Assembly: GCA_910577255.1 (NCBI GenBank)
Contig: CAJTMH010000003.1
Span: forward strand, 186,001 to 250,000
Length of the DNA stretch: 64,000 bases
Source: an uncultured Duncaniella sp.
Lineage (GTDB): Bacteria > Bacteroidota > Bacteroidia > Bacteroidales > Muribaculaceae
Direction of reading: 5' to 3'
Within the stretch, counting starts at the first letter, position 1, and every line of letters starts with the position of its first letter. Below, in pieces: positions 1 to 8,329 of the stretch. The position numbers were made by a program, and so were the translations under genes. Under the pieces are notes generated by a model. That model did no database searches. It had not been told where the DNA came from and worked only from the letters and a program-made list of their open reading frames with translations.

Positions 1-356
1 GAGATGACGAAGCGCATTTCGGGCTGATCAGCCAATGCGAGGAATGCGTCAGTCTGAGTGAAGGGGCTTATGCCACGGCTGATGACGTCAACTCGTGTGA
101 AAGAGTTGATTACCTCGCCGTCAAGACGACCCTGGAGGTTAACATGGTAGAGGCAATCCTGACCTTCAAGAAGCTGCATTACGAAGGCATCGGGTGTGCC
201 TTGGATGACAACGACGCTTGAGTTGAAGTCGGTCTTGTCATTCATGTTCTTAATAATCCAGTCAACGAATGCGCGGAGGAAGTTTCCTTCGCCGAATTGG
301 ATAATCCTTTCAGGAGCAACTGCTTTAGGTGCAGTGAGTTTGTTTAAGGCTTTCAT
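1..356 (-). CDS. uxaB: Tagaturonate reductase (altronate oxidoreductase), N-terminal part
   Basis: The gene runs off the left edge, and only the first 118 or so codons are present. The enzyme reduces D-tagaturonate to D-altronate with NADH, in the isomerase branch of galacturonate catabolism. The visible N-terminus carries the family signature: an IIQFGEGNFLRAFVDWII stretch near residue 19, a GTPDAF segment, and LQGRLDGEVI further on. The ATG at 354-356 places the FGEGNFLRAF motif close to the N-terminus, as is usual. It lies 70 bp downstream of the pectinesterase gene on the same strand and is probably the last visible member of the leftward pectin operon. It would take over galacturonate once UxaC has isomerised it. 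Identification rests on the N-terminus alone. Confidence 0.9.
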   Translation of the reverse strand, partial: MKALNKLTAPKAVAPERIIQFGEGNFLRAFVDWIIKNMNDKTDFNSSVVVIQGTPDAFVMQLLEGQDCLYHVNLQGRLDGEVINSFTRVDVISRGISPFTQTDAFLALADQPEMRFVI

Positions 357-426
357 AATGGTATGTGATATTAATTAGTTTTTAAAATTCAAAATTTAGC
401 GTGTGAGCTGTGACCGGGGCTGAATG

Positions 427-1392
427 TCAGTCAACAGGATTCCATGTGGATACCTGAGAGAAAACTTTGGAGAGGTCGAGGCATTTAGCTACCTGCTCGG
501 GGGTTAGGCGGGATGCCCATTCCACACGAGATGAGGCGTTTTCGCCAGGACCGCGTGTGCCATATTCGCCATAGCGTGCAGTCTTCTCGTTGTCAGGGTT
601 GCGCCAGTTGTGCCAACCTGCGGGGAGGATGTGTGAGTCCATCTCGCAATTGATGAACACAGTGTGGGCATAGGGTCGCCAGGGACGTCCGAGATATACC
701 TTTTTCACCTCGGGGGCAGCCTTGAGGGTGCAGTTGTCAAACACGTATCCGATTTCGACATCAGCCGGCGTAGAGGCGGCTGTGATATAGGAATCACGTT
801 TGCTATATATGTCGCAGTCTTTGAAATAGGCTGTGGCAGGGCCGAAGATGAAGTCGGTGGTGCCTTCTATGTAGCATTTGTCGAAAAAGAGCCGGGCATT
901 GATGCCTCCGGTGTAAATTGTGTCCTGGTTTCCGAGAAAACGGCAGTTGATGAAGCGGATGCGGTCACCTTCGGTATGGAGGGCTACCGCCTGGCCGAGT
1001 TGTGGTGCGTTGTTCTCGATGGTCAGATTCCTGAATGTAACGTCGGATGCCTCCACCTTGACGGTATAGGTGCGGAAGGTGCCCATGTTGTCAATGTTGG
1101 CGTGGTGATCAAACGTTATGACTGTGCCTTCAGGGCTTTCACCGATGAACTCGACGTTTTTAAGCCACGAGGGTATTACAATTTTCTCTTTATATGTGCC
1201 ATCCTTGATGTGTACGGTGACGGTGTAGTCCATGAATGCACGGATGCCTTCAAGGGCTTCAGCGACAGAGGTATAGTCGCCGGAACCGTCCTGGGCTACA
1301 TAGATGTCGTGTTTCCATTTGTCAGCCGCGGCAGATGAGGCTGAGAAAATTAACGTACACAGCAGAAGGGCTGATAAGATGCGTAGTTTCAT
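427..1392 (-). CDS. Pectinesterase (carbohydrate esterase family 8)
   Basis: The product has 321 residues with a cleavable signal peptide ending near SSAAA. CE8 enzymes remove methyl groups from homogalacturonan, making it accessible to lyases and polygalacturonases. The family motifs occur in the expected order on one right-handed beta-helix: GQAVALHTEGDR (about residue 133), GNQDTIY (155), GTTDFIFGPA with a catalytic Asp (178), and LGRPWRPY with the conserved Arg (234). The length is normal for a single-domain bacterial pectinesterase. It starts 14 bp after the GH43 gene, so the two are almost certainly cotranscribed, with uxaB following. Export to the periplasm or outer membrane is inferred from the signal peptide. 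Confidence 0.93.
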   Translation of the reverse strand: MKLRILSALLLCTLIFSASSAAADKWKHDIYVAQDGSGDYTSVAEALEGIRAFMDYTVTVHIKDGTYKEKIVIPSWLKNVEFIGESPEGTVITFDHHANIDNMGTFRTYTVKVEASDVTFRNLTIENNAPQLGQAVALHTEGDRIRFINCRFLGNQDTIYTGGINARLFFDKCYIEGTTDFIFGPATAYFKDCDIYSKRDSYITAASTPADVEIGYVFDNCTLKAAPEVKKVYLGRPWRPYAHTVFINCEMDSHILPAGWHNWRNPDNEKTARYGEYGTRGPGENASSRVEWASRLTPEQVAKCLDLSKVFSQVSTWNPVD

Positions 1393-1406
1393 TATTCAAA
1401 CTTAGA

Positions 1407-3095
1407 TTATTTTGTGACGCGGAACCAGTCAATGTCGAGCCAGCCGCTATCGTTGCTTTCCCAGTCGCGAGTGCAGAACATGCCGACCTTGGCGCCAATC
1501 CAATGGCCTTCGCGTACGTTGAATTCACGACCGAACGGAGTGAATTTCTTGCCGTCAAGGCTATATGAGAAGCGGGCTTCAGCCTTATAATCTTCTTTTT
1601 TAGTCGGTTTCTTAGGCCCTACCATGCGTACTTGCACGCGGAGATAGAGTTCGGCGTCGTCAGGTATTTTTACAGATGCAACTTCGGTTTCGGTCGCGCC
1701 TTTATTTGCTTTAACGCAGTCGGCTTCAACAAGATATATGCCATCTTTGCGGCTTTCGAGGGCAAGAGTAGCATAATCGTAACCCATCACGATGAGACCT
1801 GCGCGTTCGCCTTCCATGGCTTTGCCGTTTTTCTTGCGGGGTGCAAACTGAACTTTGGCAGTGGCTGTGAAGTTCTCAGTGGGGAACTTCTGCAGCAGCA
1901 TGTTGGGCATATAATATAGCGACTTAGCCTCGGGAGTGTGGTGGGAGAAGAGACGCAGGCGAGAGGATGCGGCATCGCAGAAGTACCACAGAGGACTTGG
2001 ATTGCCGTTCCACTGCCACTGCAGACCGAGGGTTGTGGAGTCGAATTCGTCAGAGTCGGCCGGAGTAGCGGCTGGATAATTCTTGCCAACGTTGGGCTTT
2101 TTGTACTTAGTGACAGGTTGTCCGCAGCCATCACCATCGGGGTCAACGCCGATTACCGGCCAACCGTTTTCGAGCCATTTCATTGGCTGGAGATGTGTCA
2201 CACGTCCGTAAGGGCCTTTGTCCTGGAAGTGGATAAACCAGTCTTCCTTTCCATCGGGTGTATCTATCCAAGCGCCCTGGTGAGGACCGTTGATGTCGGT
2301 TTTTCCCTGATCCATCACTGTCTTGACTTCGTAGGGACCCCAAGGATTTTTGGAGCGGAGCACTACCTGCCATCCGGTGGATACGCCACCTGCGGGTGAC
2401 ATGATGTAGTACCAATCGCCTCGTTTATACATTTTTGCGCCTTCGATAGTCTCGTTCTCGAGGTGCCCGTCATATATGATGCGGTCCTCGCCGATAACCG
2501 ATTTGCCGTCGGGAGTCATCTCTATCATTCCGATGATGCTCTTGACGCCGGCGCGGCTTCCGGCATATCCGTGGGCTATGTAGGCCTTGCCGTCCTCGTC
2601 CCAGAAGGGGCATGTGTCAATGATGCCTTTGAATTTCATCACGTGCACGAGTGGTTCCCATGGTCCGGCGGGGTTTTTGGCCTTGGTCATGAAGATTCCG
2701 AGATCTGGGTCGCCATAATAGATATAGAATTCGCCGTCATGATAGCGGATCGAGGGGGCCCAAACTGCGTTTCCGTGGCTGGGGTCGGGGGCCGACTGTG
2801 CGTATTCGGGCATAGAGGGGATGGCGTGGCCTATCAATGTCCAGTTGACGAGATCTTTGGAGTGGAGCACAGGTAGTCCAGGTATGTTTGCAAAACTGGA
2901 GGCTGTCATGTAATAATCATCGCCTACACGGCACACGTCGGGGTCAGAATAATCGGCGTCGATGACCGGATTCTGATACTGGCCGTTGCCTAAATCGGCT
3001 ACCCATACTTTTGATACGGTGGCATCTTCGCCCCATGTGATCAACATGGTGGAGGCTGCAAGCGTCAAAAGTGAAAGTCTTTTGGTAAGATTCAT
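1407..3095 (-). CDS. Glycoside hydrolase family 43 protein (xylosidase/arabinofuranosidase type)
   Basis: The product has 562 residues with an N-terminal signal sequence. The N-terminal 320 or so residues form a five-bladed propeller of GH43. Visible are DADYSDPDVCRVGDDYY with the catalytic-base Asp near residue 48, the Asp of IDTCPFWDEDG near 160, and the acid Glu in NETIEGAKMY near 215. The C-terminal 200 residues look like the beta-sandwich (concanavalin-like) domain found in xylosidase/arabinofuranosidase subfamilies, here with YYMPNMLLQKFP and SYSLDGKKF segments. In a pectin locus it probably removes arabinose or xylose side groups, but the substrate cannot be read from sequence. It lies between the six-hairpin gene (65 bp) and the pectinesterase gene (14 bp), on the same strand. 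Confidence 0.9.
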   Translation of the reverse strand: MNLTKRLSLLTLAASTMLITWGEDATVSKVWVADLGNGQYQNPVIDADYSDPDVCRVGDDYYMTASSFANIPGLPVLHSKDLVNWTLIGHAIPSMPEYAQSAPDPSHGNAVWAPSIRYHDGEFYIYYGDPDLGIFMTKAKNPAGPWEPLVHVMKFKGIIDTCPFWDEDGKAYIAHGYAGSRAGVKSIIGMIEMTPDGKSVIGEDRIIYDGHLENETIEGAKMYKRGDWYYIMSPAGGVSTGWQVVLRSKNPWGPYEVKTVMDQGKTDINGPHQGAWIDTPDGKEDWFIHFQDKGPYGRVTHLQPMKWLENGWPVIGVDPDGDGCGQPVTKYKKPNVGKNYPAATPADSDEFDSTTLGLQWQWNGNPSPLWYFCDAASSRLRLFSHHTPEAKSLYYMPNMLLQKFPTENFTATAKVQFAPRKKNGKAMEGERAGLIVMGYDYATLALESRKDGIYLVEADCVKANKGATETEVASVKIPDDAELYLRVQVRMVGPKKPTKKEDYKAEARFSYSLDGKKFTPFGREFNVREGHWIGAKVGMFCTRDWESNDSGWLDIDWFRVTK

Positions 3096-3160
3096 ATTTA
3101 AGGTAAATTTGATTGGTTTATACTTTTAATGTGAAGGTGTGTGGGCGAGAGGATAATTGG

Positions 3161-5275
3161 TCAGGGGAGAGGATGAAGGTTTTCCCATTTGACATCCCAG
3201 GTTCCGTCGGAGGGGAAACCGGGAGAGCTGCCGGAGGATCCGTCCCAGCCGGCGCACATCATCGCCACGGCTGTGAGCAGGCCACCGTTGCCGGGGAGAT
3301 AGATTCGGAGACGTCCATCCTGGTAATTATGGCCGTTTGGGAGATATCTGTTAGTGGGTTTGTCGAGCAGGAGCGCGTCCACAGCCTTTTGCGGTTCGCC
3401 GATGCGAGCAGCGCACATTGCGGTCAGCGGGAAGTCCCAACCCCAGGTTTTGCCCCAGTTCCAGTTGTTCATCACCCAGTCGAGGGTGTTTTTCATCACC
3501 GGCAGGTCAAACGAGGGTGGAGGTGGAAGCATGCCACAAGCACCGAGCATTGCCATGTGGTCGGAATGCAGACGAAGTGTGGTGTAAGTGTCAGGCGCCG
3601 ATTCAGCTGCGAGATACAAGGAGTCGGCCATGGGGAGTGATGAGAGTTTTGATGCCACCTCGTCCCATTCGGCTTTGGGGGCCAGTCCTTGACGACGGCG
3701 CCATTCGGAGGCTATGCGGAGCCCTGCATGCCAGTAAGATAGCTCCATCGGAGAATTGAATGTCACATCGGGCTTCAGGGTCTCCTGCGCAGGGATTATA
3801 CCTTTGAGGATATAACGGCCATTTACGGAGTCGAACGAGGCAAATGAGGCCATGAAATCGGCTGTTTCCTCCACGAGACCGGCATATTTCGCGAGAACAG
3901 AGTCAGACTGTGAGTTGCGGTAGAGCAATTCGGCGAGGTGGATGATATGGGGCTGCTGCCAGATGAGGAACGAGCCCACTGACGAGGGGGCTTCCACGGC
4001 TGACGGATCGGTCATCTTCATCCACCGAGCACCTTTAAATCCCTGTCGGCGAGCTATCTCGCGTGCGGCAGGAAGAGCTGACCGGTACCATCCGAGTGTC
4101 TTGTCGAGGAGCTCGGGCCGATTCCAAAGCGCGAATTGAGCCTGGTGCCACCATATCATCTCGAGATGGAATTTTCCGAACCAGGAATTATATGTCAGTC
4201 CTGTCTCCTGTGGTGGAGTGGAGCCTGCGCATTGGATGCCAAGCAGATACTGCGACAACACCACGCGACGTTCCAGCTCTTTGGCCCGCGGATCGGTGCA
4301 AGCCGAGAAGTCAACGGCACCCCCTGTGGTCCAGTAATTGGCCCAATACGAGGCCGATGCGGTTGCTGTTTCGGCAAACGACGGCTGAGCGTCGGCTGGT
4401 GCTGTGGCCGAGAATCGGCAAGTGAATGTCAATCCGGGTTGACCGGATGTGAGTGTCAGATAATTGTCACCTTTGGATGTGAGCGTGGCTTTGCCCTCCC
4501 AGCTTAGGGTGGTGTAGTAAACTGTAGAATCAAGCCGATGCTCGATGATGGCCTTGTCGGGCGACACAAGCTCGAACGTCACAGCGTGGAGCGAATCGGC
4601 CTCCCAATTGCAACCGTCATTTCCGAATAGCCCGGTAGGGTAGGGGTAGCGCAGACTCACGGCGACAGGGGACGTGGATTTTATCTCGGCCGCCATCATG
4701 TCAAGGTCGGGATGGCACACTGTGGTGACGTCATAGTCCTTGCCGTTGAGTTTGTAATGGCTTTTGATGGCGCCCGACCATAGGTCGAGACGTTGCGATA
4801 GATCACTGAAATCCTCCTGCGATACACCTGCCGGGAGTTCCAGCCCTATAGTGGCCAGATGCAGACGGTGGGGATTGGCCCTGAAGTATTCCACGGCTCC
4901 TTTATGCCGATCGTTGCCTTTTTTGCTCTGCACGCTGTAGGGTTCCTTATGCCCGCGTTCGAAATCATACTCCACCAAGGTCTCCTCAGGTGTATAACCG
5001 GCCGTGTTGGGGAAGGAGTGCCAGCCCCATTGTGCCTGCGTCCCGAGGCACACCCCTTCGGCATAAACCTCGGGGAATGTCTGGAGTCCTGTGGGGTCGA
5101 CGGTGAAGGCAAACTCACCATTGCCGACAGAGAGTGAACTCAGCGGGTCAAAATCGGTGACCACCGGACAGTTACGCTCCACAAGCGCCTGGCGATTGAT
5201 GGGTGAGGCCACGACAAAAAGGCTGCCCGCAAAGGAGCAGATGGCACCGGTTATCCATTTTGACGCGACACTCAT
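3161..5275 (-). CDS. Secreted putative six-hairpin (alpha/alpha)6 glycosidase
   Basis: The product has 704 residues beginning with a signal sequence. I recognise the general look of six-hairpin glycosidases of the GH65/GH95 type. There is an N-terminal beta-rich region with SVGNGEFAFTVDPTGLQTF, then a helical domain with KFHLEMIWWHQAQFALWNRPE (about residue 368) and MELSYWHAGLRIASEWRRR. I cannot assign a CAZy family or substrate. It is the first gene of the leftward run six-hairpin, GH43, pectinesterase, uxaB. A TATCTTTG element about 70 bp upstream (5345-5352) is a likely promoter. Its place in the locus suggests that it trims a pectin side chain or an oligosaccharide product, which is inference only. 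Confidence 0.6.
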   Translation of the reverse strand: MSVASKWITGAICSFAGSLFVVASPINRQALVERNCPVVTDFDPLSSLSVGNGEFAFTVDPTGLQTFPEVYAEGVCLGTQAQWGWHSFPNTAGYTPEETLVEYDFERGHKEPYSVQSKKGNDRHKGAVEYFRANPHRLHLATIGLELPAGVSQEDFSDLSQRLDLWSGAIKSHYKLNGKDYDVTTVCHPDLDMMAAEIKSTSPVAVSLRYPYPTGLFGNDGCNWEADSLHAVTFELVSPDKAIIEHRLDSTVYYTTLSWEGKATLTSKGDNYLTLTSGQPGLTFTCRFSATAPADAQPSFAETATASASYWANYWTTGGAVDFSACTDPRAKELERRVVLSQYLLGIQCAGSTPPQETGLTYNSWFGKFHLEMIWWHQAQFALWNRPELLDKTLGWYRSALPAAREIARRQGFKGARWMKMTDPSAVEAPSSVGSFLIWQQPHIIHLAELLYRNSQSDSVLAKYAGLVEETADFMASFASFDSVNGRYILKGIIPAQETLKPDVTFNSPMELSYWHAGLRIASEWRRRQGLAPKAEWDEVASKLSSLPMADSLYLAAESAPDTYTTLRLHSDHMAMLGACGMLPPPPSFDLPVMKNTLDWVMNNWNWGKTWGWDFPLTAMCAARIGEPQKAVDALLLDKPTNRYLPNGHNYQDGRLRIYLPGNGGLLTAVAMMCAGWDGSSGSSPGFPSDGTWDVKWENLHPLP

Positions 5276-5344
5276 AGCGTGGTATAAAGGCAGATGATTA
5301 TAAGTTTTTTATCAGGGATTGATTTAAGAGGATAAAATTTCGTT

Positions 5345-5352
5345 CAAAGATA
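5345..5352 (-). promoter_or_regulatory. Candidate -7 promoter element for the six-hairpin/GH43/pectinesterase operon
   Basis: Read on the minus strand the site is TATCTTTG, a full match to the Bacteroidetes -7 consensus TAnnTTTG. It lies about 70 nt before the start at 5275. I see no clear -33 TTTG at the usual distance, so the call rests on one box and its position. Confidence 0.5.
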
Positions 5353-5446
5353 GTAATTTTCGCCCGATTAATATTAATCTTTTTAAAATAATTAACACTA
5401 CGCCCTGTAGGGATGGCCGGCTTGCCGGAGCGAGGGGGATAAAGGA

Positions 5447-5487
5447 GGCCACCGGGCATCTCTGATTGGCAGAGGTGCCCGGTGGCC
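5447..5487 (-). terminator. Terminator-like hairpin after the GH28-GH105 gene
   Basis: An 18-bp stem (5447-5464 with 5470-5487, one G-U pair) encloses a 5-nt loop. It lies 28 bp past the stop codon of the GH28-GH105 gene. The T-tract beyond the stem on the minus strand is weak (CTTTATC), so partial read-through into the six-hairpin gene is possible. Confidence 0.65.
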
Positions 5488-5514
5488 GGTAAATAAGTTG
5501 TTACGGGTGCGCTT

Positions 5515-8025
5515 TTAGAGCTGTTCCATTTCGAGGCAAGCCATGATGAACGGCCCAACGCCCTTGGCGTCATTGTCGCGTACGAGTTCGCTCACGTAGT
5601 AGTCAAAGTCACCGCTGCGGTAGTTCTTGTCGCCGCCGAGGCCGGCCACTGCGCAGCAATTGGCAAGTGATACGGTGCCGTCCTTTTCAGTCTTCACAAA
5701 CTGTTTGAGCATACCGTTGTAGCCCATGAGGCCTGACTGGCGGTAAGATTCGTCGAGGAGGCCGAGGCGGACGCCGCGGAGGAGCGAGTAGGTGAACATG
5801 GCCGAGCAGGTGGCTTCGAGGTAGTTGCCTTCGCGGCCGGGCTGGTCGAGCACCTGATACCACACACCGGTCTTGGTGTCCTGGTATTTCACCACGCCGT
5901 CGGCTATCGACTTGAGAAGAGCCACGAGCTCAGGACGTTTGGGGTGGTCGGCAGGGATTTCCTGGAGGCAGTCGATGAGCGCCATGAAAAGCCATCCCTG
6001 TGCGCGGCCCCATGAGTGGGCTGACTGGCCTGTTGTCTTGTCGGCCCATTTCTGTTCCTTGCTCTCGTCCCATGCGTGGCGGTAGAGCCCGGTGGCAGGG
6101 TCGTAGGTGTGTTTTGCTACGGTAAGAAACTGGTGGGCCACGTCGTCATAAGCCTTGTTCTTGTCCTCAAGGAATCGGGTGGCGTAAGTCGAGTAGAAAG
6201 GGCTGCCCATGAAGAGGCCGTCGAGCCACATCTGATGCGGGTAGATTTTCTTGTGCCAGAAGCCTCCGGCCTGGGTGCGGGGCTGGCCCTGAAGCTGTGC
6301 GTAGAGGGTCTCGTAGGCTGTGCGGTACTTGTCGTTTCCGGTCTTGTCGAACGCTGTGAGAAGGAGCTTGCCGTTCTTCACCTGGTCGATGTTGTAATGC
6401 TCAATCTTGTAGGTCTTTATGCTGCCGTCGGCATTCACGAGGCTGTCAACGTACGAGAGGGCATACTCCTCAACATCCTTGTTGCCGTAGCGGTTTGCGA
6501 GTGCCATGAAGGCATCGAGCTCCACGCCGATGGCATAGTTCCATTTCTGTTTCTTGTTGAAGTCGAGCATCCAGCTCTGCGGGTTGCGCTTCATTTCTGA
6601 GAGCACCATTGTCTGGGAGAGGGGCTCGCAATCCTTTGAGAGCTCGCCGTTGATATAGAGGTTGGCGAAGCGCACATTCTTGGTGAGGCCCTTGATTGAG
6701 TTGCCCTTCTTCACGCCGTCGAAGTGGCAGTTCTTGACCTCGATGTTGCGGATGTTGCAGATGTCCTGGAATCCTTCGATCATCACGCCATACTTGCTCT
6801 CCTTGCAGGTGATATTATCGAGGTAAACATTCTGCACGACAGGAGGATAGCTGCGGTCGCATTTTTCTTTCTTCTCATACACGAGGTTGATTTTCAGCAC
6901 AGCTTCCTTACATTGTCCCACCTCGATGTTGCGGGCGAAGATGTTCTCTATCACACCGCCGCGGCAAGCGTTGGTCTTGATGCGCACCACGCGTTCGAGT
7001 TCGGGGCTGTCCATCACGCAGTTCTCCACGAAGAGGTTGTTGAAGCCGCCTGAGATCTCACTGCCCACCACGATACCGCCGTGGCCGTTTTTCATCTGGC
7101 AGTTGCGGACTATGACGTTCTCGGTGGGGATGTTCTGCTCGCGTCCGTCGCGGTTACGGCCGCTCTTGATGGCGATGCAGTCGTCGCCGGTGTCGAAGTA
7201 GCAGCCCTCGATGAGCACGTTTTTACATGACTCGGGGTCACAGCCGTCGCCGTTGGGGCCGTCGTTCTGGATATGCACATCTTTCACTGTCACATTCTCG
7301 CAGAGGAGGGGGTGGATCACCCAGAAGGCCGAGCGGAGAAGGGTGACACCTTCGATGAGCACATTCTTGCACATCACCGGGTTCACAAGCTGCGGACGCA
7401 TGCCGTAGCCGTCGCCCATCTGGCGCTGTTCCACGGGGACGCCGTTCTCGTTCCATTCCTGGAGGAGGGGGCGGCCGATGCGCTGCGACACGATGCCGTC
7501 AACATAGCCGTAGGTGTCCTTGCCGCACATCTTCCACCAGTTCTCGTTCATGGCGCCGCCGTCGATGGTGCCTTTGCCGGTGATTGCGATGTTGGTCTGC
7601 TCGTAGGCATAAATCATGGGCTGGTAGTTGTAGCAGTCCATGCCTTCCCATCGGGTGCGCACCACCGGATATTGGCTGGTGTCGTCGGTGAAAAGGAGGG
7701 TGGCGCCCTCTTCGAGGTGGAGGTTTACGTTGTTCTTAAGTGTGATAGGGCCGGTGAGCCAAGTGCCTTTTGGGATTATCACCCTGCCGCCGCCTTCCTG
7801 GCTGCACTTGTCAATCACCTTATTTATAAGCTCGGTGTAAAGGAACCCCTTGGTTTTGGACTTCTTGCCGTAGTCAAACAGTTTGTAATCCTTGTCGGGG
7901 AAAGTAGGGGCCTTGATGGATTTCTCTATCTCGGGGTAAAGCGTTGTCCACGCTTCCTCGGGCGTCAGAGCCCACATCCCCATTGAAAAAAACATAGCAA
8001 GAACAAAAAAAGAGATTTTTTTCAT
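5515..8025 (-). CDS. Fused GH28 polygalacturonase and GH105 unsaturated galacturonyl hydrolase
   Basis: The product has 836 residues and a signal peptide ending near MGMWA. The first 450 or so residues are a GH28 beta-helix with the catalytic motifs in order: NDGPNGDGCD (about residue 253), DTGDDCIAIKSG (277), GHGGIVVGSE (316) and RIKTN (347). From about residue 475 a separate GH105 (alpha/alpha)6 domain follows, with PHQMWLDGLFMGSPF and TGQSAHSWGRAQGWLFM. GH28 cuts saturated galacturonan. GH105 removes the 4,5-unsaturated uronic acid left by lyases, so one polypeptide could process both product classes. A good promoter pair lies upstream (8071-8103), divergent from susC. Single-domain versions of each half are about 450 and 370 residues, so both domains look complete. 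Confidence 0.92.
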   Translation of the reverse strand: MKKISFFVLAMFFSMGMWALTPEEAWTTLYPEIEKSIKAPTFPDKDYKLFDYGKKSKTKGFLYTELINKVIDKCSQEGGGRVIIPKGTWLTGPITLKNNVNLHLEEGATLLFTDDTSQYPVVRTRWEGMDCYNYQPMIYAYEQTNIAITGKGTIDGGAMNENWWKMCGKDTYGYVDGIVSQRIGRPLLQEWNENGVPVEQRQMGDGYGMRPQLVNPVMCKNVLIEGVTLLRSAFWVIHPLLCENVTVKDVHIQNDGPNGDGCDPESCKNVLIEGCYFDTGDDCIAIKSGRNRDGREQNIPTENVIVRNCQMKNGHGGIVVGSEISGGFNNLFVENCVMDSPELERVVRIKTNACRGGVIENIFARNIEVGQCKEAVLKINLVYEKKEKCDRSYPPVVQNVYLDNITCKESKYGVMIEGFQDICNIRNIEVKNCHFDGVKKGNSIKGLTKNVRFANLYINGELSKDCEPLSQTMVLSEMKRNPQSWMLDFNKKQKWNYAIGVELDAFMALANRYGNKDVEEYALSYVDSLVNADGSIKTYKIEHYNIDQVKNGKLLLTAFDKTGNDKYRTAYETLYAQLQGQPRTQAGGFWHKKIYPHQMWLDGLFMGSPFYSTYATRFLEDKNKAYDDVAHQFLTVAKHTYDPATGLYRHAWDESKEQKWADKTTGQSAHSWGRAQGWLFMALIDCLQEIPADHPKRPELVALLKSIADGVVKYQDTKTGVWYQVLDQPGREGNYLEATCSAMFTYSLLRGVRLGLLDESYRQSGLMGYNGMLKQFVKTEKDGTVSLANCCAVAGLGGDKNYRSGDFDYYVSELVRDNDAKGVGPFIMACLEMEQL

Positions 8026-8070
8026 GGTGAATTGGTGAATATAAAAATATTATTTGTAATTTTGTGACGA

Positions 8071-8103
8071 CAAAGTTACGAATCATCGGGTATAATAGCC
8101 AAA
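8071..8103 (-). promoter_or_regulatory. Promoter of the GH28-GH105 gene
   Basis: On the minus strand a -33 TTTG (8103-8100) is followed after 21 nt by TAACTTTG (8078-8071), matching the Bacteroidetes consensus. The predicted start of transcription is near 8063, giving a leader of about 40 nt. Confidence 0.65.
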
Positions 8104-8141
8104 TATTCGATGATAAAATTTAGTTATTTTATGTTAAGCCT

Positions 8142-8172
8142 ATTGTTGGGTGAAATATAATAACTAATTTTG
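8142..8172 (+). promoter_or_regulatory. Promoter of the susC operon
   Basis: An ATTG at 8142-8145 (one mismatch to TTTG) is followed after 19 nt by TAATTTTG at 8165-8172, a full -7 match. It points into susC, with a leader of about 150 nt. Confidence 0.55.
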
Positions 8173-8329
8173 CAAAAATTTTGCCCCTGTATATAATACC
8201 ATTTTTCAAAAACACTGTTAACCCCCACATCGTCAACGAAAACCAGTGAATTACTTCCGATTTTTACCCAATCACTATCTATATTTTAAAAATTTTGCAT
8301 GAAAAAAATCTTATTTATTATTTAACAAC

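Larger units (their letters stand above)
8026..8329. promoter_or_regulatory. Divergent control region of the pectin locus
   Basis: This is a 304-bp AT-rich gap between the leftward GH28-GH105 gene and rightward susC. It contains at least one outward-facing promoter in each direction (listed separately) and no open reading frame. The susC transcript predicted from the promoter at 8165 would have a leader of about 150 nt. I could not identify a direct or inverted repeat that would serve as a regulator site. Confidence 0.6.

Noticed and set aside
664..1338. 224-codon plus-strand open frame
   Set aside because: It is the reverse-strand shadow of the pectinesterase gene and has no independent features.
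5298..5573. 91-codon minus-strand frame between the GH28-GH105 and six-hairpin genes
   Set aside because: It crosses the terminator hairpin and overlaps the end of the GH28-GH105 gene in another frame, with no promoter or motif of its own.
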